Source of the DNA: Capsaspora owczarzaki ATCC 30864
Taxonomy: Eukaryota > Opisthokonta > Filasterea
NCBI RefSeq assembly: GCF_000151315.2
Contig: NW_011887304.1
Span: forward strand, 1 to 64,000
DNA length: 64,000 nucleotides
Direction: 5' to 3'
Positions within the stretch are counted from its first letter, which is position 1, and every line of letters starts with the position of its first letter. Below are positions 56,360 to 64,000 of this stretch, piece by piece. Made by a program: the position numbers and the translations under genes. The notes under the pieces are model-generated. The model had not been told where the DNA came from, searched no databases, and saw nothing but the letters and a program-made list of their open reading frames with translations.

Positions 56360-57904
56360 TTAGTTGATGGCAGTGTAGCCGGAACGCCGTGCGCGGGCAC
56401 GACGGAAAAAAGTGATGATGGACCCTACGATCAAGAGAACGCCAGGGACACCGAAACCGAAGGAAATGGCCAGCAGGACGGCGACTGAAATGTCGTCCGT
56501 GGGCGCTGCACCGATGCCAATTGAGAGACCCCTGCGCGAATGGATGAGCAGCGACAAAATTCAAGCCGTACCTCACGTTAGTCGATTTTGCTCTCCCAAC
56601 TTGTTCGCTTTTTTTTTTTTTTCAAACGAGCAACAATGTTTTGGTCGCGCTTACCACAAGAGCACTGGTGGCTGGTAAATGCCATCCTCTGGAGTGCCGA
56701 ACGAAATGTTGGCAGTGCGGAGGTCGCGAAGACGCCCATCAAGGAGCAGGGAGGGCACAGACTGGGGCAGCGTGTCGTTGGGATTGAAGGGATTAAACTC
56801 GTCGTTGATGGTGCGCGCAAAGCCTCCGTTGGCAATACTGCGGCCTGTGTCGGTGAAGGCGATTGGCTTCCAGCTCAAAAAGCCATGGGTGGACTGCGGG
56901 TACACCTTTGCTGGCGGAACGTCGATCTGGACCATGTGGAAGATGGTGGGCGTGTACTCGTCGTCAATGGACGATGGCGCCGACATGACGAGTTGGTTTG
57001 GTGTGGCGACTGGTCCGTTGCCGTCTGCAAACACGAGGCCAGCGGCCAGCTTGGTCGTGTTGGAGCAGGACTTTGTGTAGGTAAAGTTGGAGACGAAGAG
57101 ATCGATCTTGACTGCGTTTTCGCTGATCAAATCGCCCGGCGGGTTTCCATTCCTGAACGTCGATGGCGTGACTGTGAACTGCAGCCCGCAAAGCATCACC
57201 AACCAACAAACAAAAATCATCCAGTGAAGTGAGACACGTACTTCTAATGCGTTGTTGTTGTCACAATGGTTGTTGCAGTTCGTTACCTGGACGGTAATGT
57301 TGGTGTACTTTGACAGATAGCTCGCGACTGCGGTGGTCGTGAATGGCTTGTTCTTTGGGACTGTGAGCTGGCTTTCCCAGGTGAGCGATGTGAGGTCGAG
57401 GACGCTGCATGTGCGGGTGCTTGGAGGGTCGTAGAGGCCGGTCTGGCCCTTGTCGTCAAACTCGATGAGCTTGTCAATGACGACCGCGGACATGAAGCTC
57501 GGCTGTGTTCCAAACGTGATTGCCTTGGCCGCGTCAAACCGCGCGAGGGCGTCGCAGTCAATGGTGGGGACGGTGCCGGGGTCGCTTGCGTTGGGATGGT
57601 AGGCGACGGCGAGCGACGGCGCAGAGCCCAGCGACGACCAGAACGACGTGATCAGATCGCCGCCCATAGTATTAGCAGCATCAGCATTAGCAGCATCAGC
57701 AGAGTCGGGGTTGGGCAGGCCGATCGAGCGGACCACGGCCAGGCTGGACGAGCACTCCATGGACGCGACAATGCGGCGATCCGCGCTCACCAGCAGCAGC
57801 GGCGACAGCATCAGCACCAGCATCATCATCATCATCAGCATCATAGTGGATGGCGGTGCGGACGCGGCGGCGGGCGAAGAGCGAGACGTGGCTGGCAGTC
57901 GCAT
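56360..57904 (-). CDS. GLMP: GLMP-like lysosomal membrane glycoprotein (NCU-G1)
   Basis: Three exons read leftward: 57904-57242, 57178-56655, 56531-56360; 452 aa. GLMP is a type I lysosomal membrane protein that partners the MFSD1 transporter in animals. A hydrophobic, Met-rich signal peptide (MLVLMLSPLLLVSADRR) begins the chain. Family blocks follow in order: SFWSSLGS (human YVWSSLGP), SAVVIDKLIEFDD (human SALVFTRLLEFDS), SSIDDEYTPTIF (human SIDDEYAPAVF) and FLSWKPIAF (human FAQWRPVAY). A transmembrane helix (about 415-440, GFGVPGVLLIVGSIITFF) precedes a short basic tail ending GYTAIN. Human GLMP ends EYQSIN. The YxxI motif is the lysosomal sorting signal. Several N-x-S/T sites fit a glycosylated lumenal domain. 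The three exons close in phase. Its 5' end faces the mL54 gene. Confidence 0.88.
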
Positions 57905-58347
57905 TGGCAAGTAAAGTTCAACAAAAAGGAAAAAAAGGGGGGTGGAAAAGATGGACTGCGGCTGGTGAAGAAGAGTAGCAGGTTGTAAAACAAAACAAAA
58001 ACAAAAGCATTTGCCAGTTTCAATACTAGAACAAACTGAAAAATCGCCTGCAAAACAAATCACTTTGGTGAGTTCCAGTATCGGTGTTTGTCCAAACTCA
58101 TAGCAAACGTCTTCACTCGATGGTCTTTTGTAAAAGAAGGCTTCTGTTTTTGGTGAATTCGAGTATCGTTTGTCAAACAAAAACCACAATTCTCACTAAA
58201 TAATGTCAACATTGATTGTAAAATTCTCAGATTTTCTTTTCTCTTTTGAGTCAAAATTCAACCATTTGATTTTACGACCTTTTTTTTTTTGCTCTTCTTC
58301 GTTTTTTTCCAAATGTTGCTCAGTCGTTGTTTCTCAGACTTGACCAC
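57905..58347. promoter_or_regulatory. Bidirectional upstream region of GLMP-like and mL54 genes
   Basis: 443 bp separate the two divergent start codons. Inferred to hold both promoters; no specific site is recognised. Confidence 0.45.
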
Positions 58348-58400
58348 ATGCTGCTGGCTGCTTTGCTACGAAGCCCTCGCGCGTCGCTGCCCTCGGCCGC

Positions 58401-58436
<36 letters not shown>

Positions 58437-59030
58437 AATGCTGATCAATGCGAGCGCTGTGACGGGCAGTGCTGCCGGGTGGTCGATGCAGCCGAGCCAC
58501 GCGCGCGGATACGCTGCTCCAGCAGACAAGAAGAAGGCCAGCAAGACCAAGGCGGCCGTCGATCCGTCCCTCCGTACGTTCATTCGTTCGCTCGTTCGTT
58601 CGACGAGTGGAGGGGGGGTTGGGTTGGGTCGGGTAGGGTGGGGGGGGTGTCTATGGAGCAGAGACGGCCGCTCTGTCTCTCTAATGCACCTTCCATACGA
58701 CTGTACATGTACTGCTGTAACTCACTTCGCGACACTGCACACTTGAATGACTCATCACAAAATGATCGCTTGCGTTCATGCACAGATATTGATCCGCAAA
58801 TCCTGTCGACGACGTGCTACGGGCTCAACATCTTGCAAGGCCAAAAGGACCCCGCGCTCAAGCCGCACGATCAGTACCCGGAATGGCTGTACACGCTGCC
58901 AACGACGCCTGTTGGCGGTGCTGCTGCTAGTGCTCCTCGTGTATTGACGCCCGCGTCGCGTGCTTGGTGGCGGAAACAGAGCAAAGCTAAAATCAAGGAA
59001 TCCAACCAGTCGCGCAGCGGAAGCCAATAA
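58348..59030 (+). CDS. MRPL54: Mitochondrial large ribosomal subunit protein mL54 (MRPL54)
   Basis: Two exons: 58348-58573 and 58786-59030; 156 aa. mL54 is a mitochondria-specific protein of the large mitoribosomal subunit. The N terminus (MLLAALLRSPRASLPS, then about 14 Ala coded by a CTG repeat) fits a matrix presequence. A Lys-rich stretch (ADKKKASKTKAA) precedes the conserved core: DPQILSTTCYGLNILQGQKD, KPHDQYPEWLYTL, then TPASRAWWRKQSKAKIKESN. The PEWL block and the RxWWR-like end match human MRPL54 (EYPEWLFEM, SREYWRRLRKQN). The start is the first ATG; TTG codons upstream are not used. Confidence 0.9.
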
Positions 59031-59473
59031 CGCATTGTGCACTGCAGCTGCTTACTGCTGCTGCTGCTGCAACTGCTACTGCTGTCGTCGGATCGTGGCG
59101 TGTGTTATCATACCTGTACTAAAACCCTGGTTTCATCATGTATTTTACGCGCAGTTAGTTCCGCTGCTTTTTCCATTCCATCCATCCTCCAACGACTCAC
59201 AATCAGGGACTAGGACACCGAAACATCCAGATGTCATAGCGTGGTGGTCTGCAGTATTGTTGCTTAAGATTCAACCGAGTGCATTGTTACAAGACAATAT
59301 CACAAGCACAACCACTCACAAAAAAAAAAAACGAAAAAGAAACCGATCGCATTGTTAAACAATAACAACGCAAGGATACTGACAATCGATCAAAAAACGA
59401 AGAAAGCGTACGACACAAAGTAAATCAAACGAGTTGACGATACTACTGGTTGTTTTTTGGGGTTGTTTGTGTT
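59031..59473. other. Convergent 3' region
   Basis: 443 bp between the mL54 stop (+) and the zinc-finger gene stop (-). It starts with a CTG-rich stretch and is otherwise unremarkable. No gene seen. Confidence 0.55.
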
Positions 59474-61939
<2,466 letters not shown>

Positions 61940-64000
61940 TTGCAGCTAGATCCAAGACGAGCAGGATCCCGGTGGCTTCCAAAAAGTAAAGAGAGGGTGT
62001 TGATGCTGATGAGAAGAAGACCAGGGAAGAGTTGACGGAATGGGAAACGAGAGAAGGAAGAAAAGAAAAAAGACTGGGAAGTGAGAGAAAGAGTGGGATT
62101 TAGGTCTGCAGATCCAGCGAATCATGGAAATCATGAAAAACAAAAAGTGAGTATCAAGACGGACGACGGATGCGCGACAATGCGCACAGCAACGGAAGAG
62201 ATGGTGGGGTTTATGAGCAAATGCATGAGCTATGTGTGAAGGGCAATGATCAGGGAAGAAAGGAGGCAAGCTGAGCAAAGGCGGGAGAGATGGGAAAAAT
62301 AAAAAAATAATAATAAAAAATAAAAAAAACCGCAATGGAAAGTCCACACACAGAATAAAATACTAAAAATAAAGTACACTGCACAGTCTCTCTCACTCTC
62401 TCTGGTTCCCGCTCGATAGGATGGCTACCCCGTGTGAGACTACGGTGTTTGGTCACCAATGCCGGAGTCAGACAGGGGAGGAAGGAGGCGGCAAGCGCAT
62501 TTGGCTGAAATGTCGATCTTGGGTGACCTCTGGACGCGTGTTCAGCTGGTTGCATGTCTTCCTTCAATTCGCCGCCCCCGCTTCCATCCGTCCACTATGA
62601 TGAAGGTAAATTGTTGATGGTTTTTTCGCTGAGGAAGTGCAGGCTGAGGGAAATCGAGAAGCAACGCTGCGGAATCGTTACCAAAAAAAAAAAAAAAAAC
62701 AGCTGAATTCTCAGATGGACAAGAGAAAAAGAGACTGAACCTGCCGCTTTGAGTCTGGCAAGGTCTTCTTTTCGCTCAGGGTTGCAGATCGACGACTGCT
62801 GCTGCCAGTAGAGAGTGGAAGGGGTTTGGGCTATATTGATATGGAAGCGAGAATGAGATGGCGACATTTGGAGAGGGAGAGGCGAACGAGGGAAACATCC
62901 AGCGAGGATTGGGGAAAAAAAAAAAAAAAAAAAGTCGCACTGTCGTTGCTTTCCATCCATTGCGTTTTTGTTGATTTTTTTTTTTTCCATTGCGTTCTCT
63001 CTTTGATCTCGATCGTCCGTCGAACCCGCTTTTCTTTTCACTTGCCCTCGCTCTCACTGGATTCCAATTACTTGTGCTGAATTTCAATCAGAGTGGACCA
63101 AGCGAAAGACATCTCAACGATGGGCTGCTTACAACAACAACAACAAAAGCGGCTGCACGCGTTGATGCTATTTTGGGGTTTTGGGTCCGTTTTCCTTTTT
63201 TTTTTTTTTTTTTTTTTCTTTTCACTTTGGATCAGGGGCCCGCGAGATCCCGAGGTGGATTACCATCCCCGTGCCACGACATAATATCGGGTCTAGCATG
63301 ACTGAGGTGACATGAAAAGAGCAACCGGAACAGTTGAGGGGATGACTCAGAAACAAACTTGTCAAAAAAATTGCTGGATCTCCATTGAAAAACAACAACC
63401 TTGATTTTTTTTTTTTTTTTGTTTTTTGACTGTTGATCGATTGGGCATGTCCTGTGATTGGCTGCCTTTCTCCTCAACTTCAGGTTCACCTTTGTTTGTC
63501 TTTTTGATCATGATGCATTGGAGCGAGGGACTGCTTTGCTTGCTTGCTTGTTGTTGTTTGTTTGTTTGTTTTTTTGTTTTGTTTTTTGTTCTCCCTCCCA
63601 GTGAGTCATTCTATTCCTGCCTTTTACGCTGATGCTCATGTGTTTCTTTTGTTGATATTTGACTGTGTGGCTGTGACGGGTCATTACCGATGCCCTCGTT
63701 TGTTCTGTTTTTCCAATTTTTGCGTATAAGGTCTTGTTAGATCTCGTGTCACGGACACCCTTTGCTTTTCCATCCCATCCCGCCTCTCCTCTTCCTCACC
63801 GCTGCGTTCACCGTTCGACTGGCTGATCGACATGTCTCGCCCGAATGAGGGATCTGAAGCGACTTACTTGTGGGTGAGCGCGCAAGCGGATGGAGCAGAA
63901 ATGTCACATGGTGGCTTGACCGCAGAGCACGTCGCCGAGATCTAGGGACGTGGAGGAGGATTTTACGGCTATTCTTGCGGTCTGCGCCGCAGTCAGGCCG
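61940..64000. other. Upstream region of the zinc-finger gene, no defensible gene
   Basis: About 2 kb of mixed composition with T runs at 62920-63220 and 63405-63420. Only the weak candidate exon at 63832 stands out. The part next to 61939 is probably the promoter and leader of the KLF-like gene. Confidence 0.5.
63832..63873 (+). CDS. Possible first coding exon of a gene leaving the window
   Basis: An ATG followed by 14 codons (MSRPNEGSEATYLW) ends at a good donor, TGG|GTGAGC. Read through, the frame stops after 37 codons. The next exon would lie beyond the window. No family is recognised; this is a guess from context. Confidence 0.25.

Overview
This window is nuclear DNA of a unicellular relative of animals (a holozoan). 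Coding DNA is GC-rich. Introns are mostly 60-250 bp with GT-AG ends, while flanking DNA is full of homopolymers and CT, GT, AAT and CTG repeats. Several families point to the animal lineage: a receptor tyrosine kinase with an HRDLAARN catalytic loop, an SHB-type SH2 adaptor, a KLF/Sp-type zinc-finger factor, a CH-DH-PH Rho GEF and a GLMP-like lysosomal membrane protein. A filasterean such as Capsaspora is my best guess; that is inference. One run of 100 N (16982-17081) marks an assembly gap.

Layout, left to right. 1-571 (-): 5' part of a bacterial-type UDP-ManNAc dehydrogenase-like gene. 4531-6489 (+): ribonucleotide reductase small subunit. 6782-8177 (+): PAM16. 8693-14753 (+): CH-DH-PH Rho GEF. 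15149-17636 (-): AFG1-type ATPase, with the gap inside its first intron. 17928-19105 (-): RNA polymerase I A34.5-like subunit, start not found. 20414-22573 (+): ankyrin plus CUE protein. 22836-25079 (-): SUGP1-like G-patch splicing factor. 25784-29581 (-): large Kelch-type membrane protein. 33179-38411 (+): receptor tyrosine kinase with MopE-like repeats. 38750-38868 (-): single 5S rRNA gene. 39133-41039 (-): mitochondrial ribosomal protein uL24m. 41660-47690 (+): SKI3 (TTC37). 47822-48482 (-): small LRRC20-like protein. 48735-52112 (-): CaMKK-like kinase. 52665-56107 (+): SHB-like adaptor. 56360-57904 (-): GLMP-like protein. 58348-59030 (+): mitochondrial ribosomal protein mL54. 59474-61939 (-): KLF/Sp-like factor. 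The last 2 kb holds no gene I can defend, apart from a weak possible first exon at 63832.

There are no operons; the genes are independent. Two loose themes recur. One is mitochondrial upkeep (PAM16, AFG1, uL24m, mL54). The other is tyrosine-kinase signalling: the receptor kinase, an SH2 adaptor with five repeated YDDPWD sites, and a GEF with N-terminal tyrosine motifs. Exon models were built by hand from splice sites. In every multi-exon model the phases close exactly, except for the missing first exon of the A34.5 gene. I saw no transposon, retroelement, tRNA or CRISPR array. Many open frames in the flanks are low-complexity or antisense and were left out.
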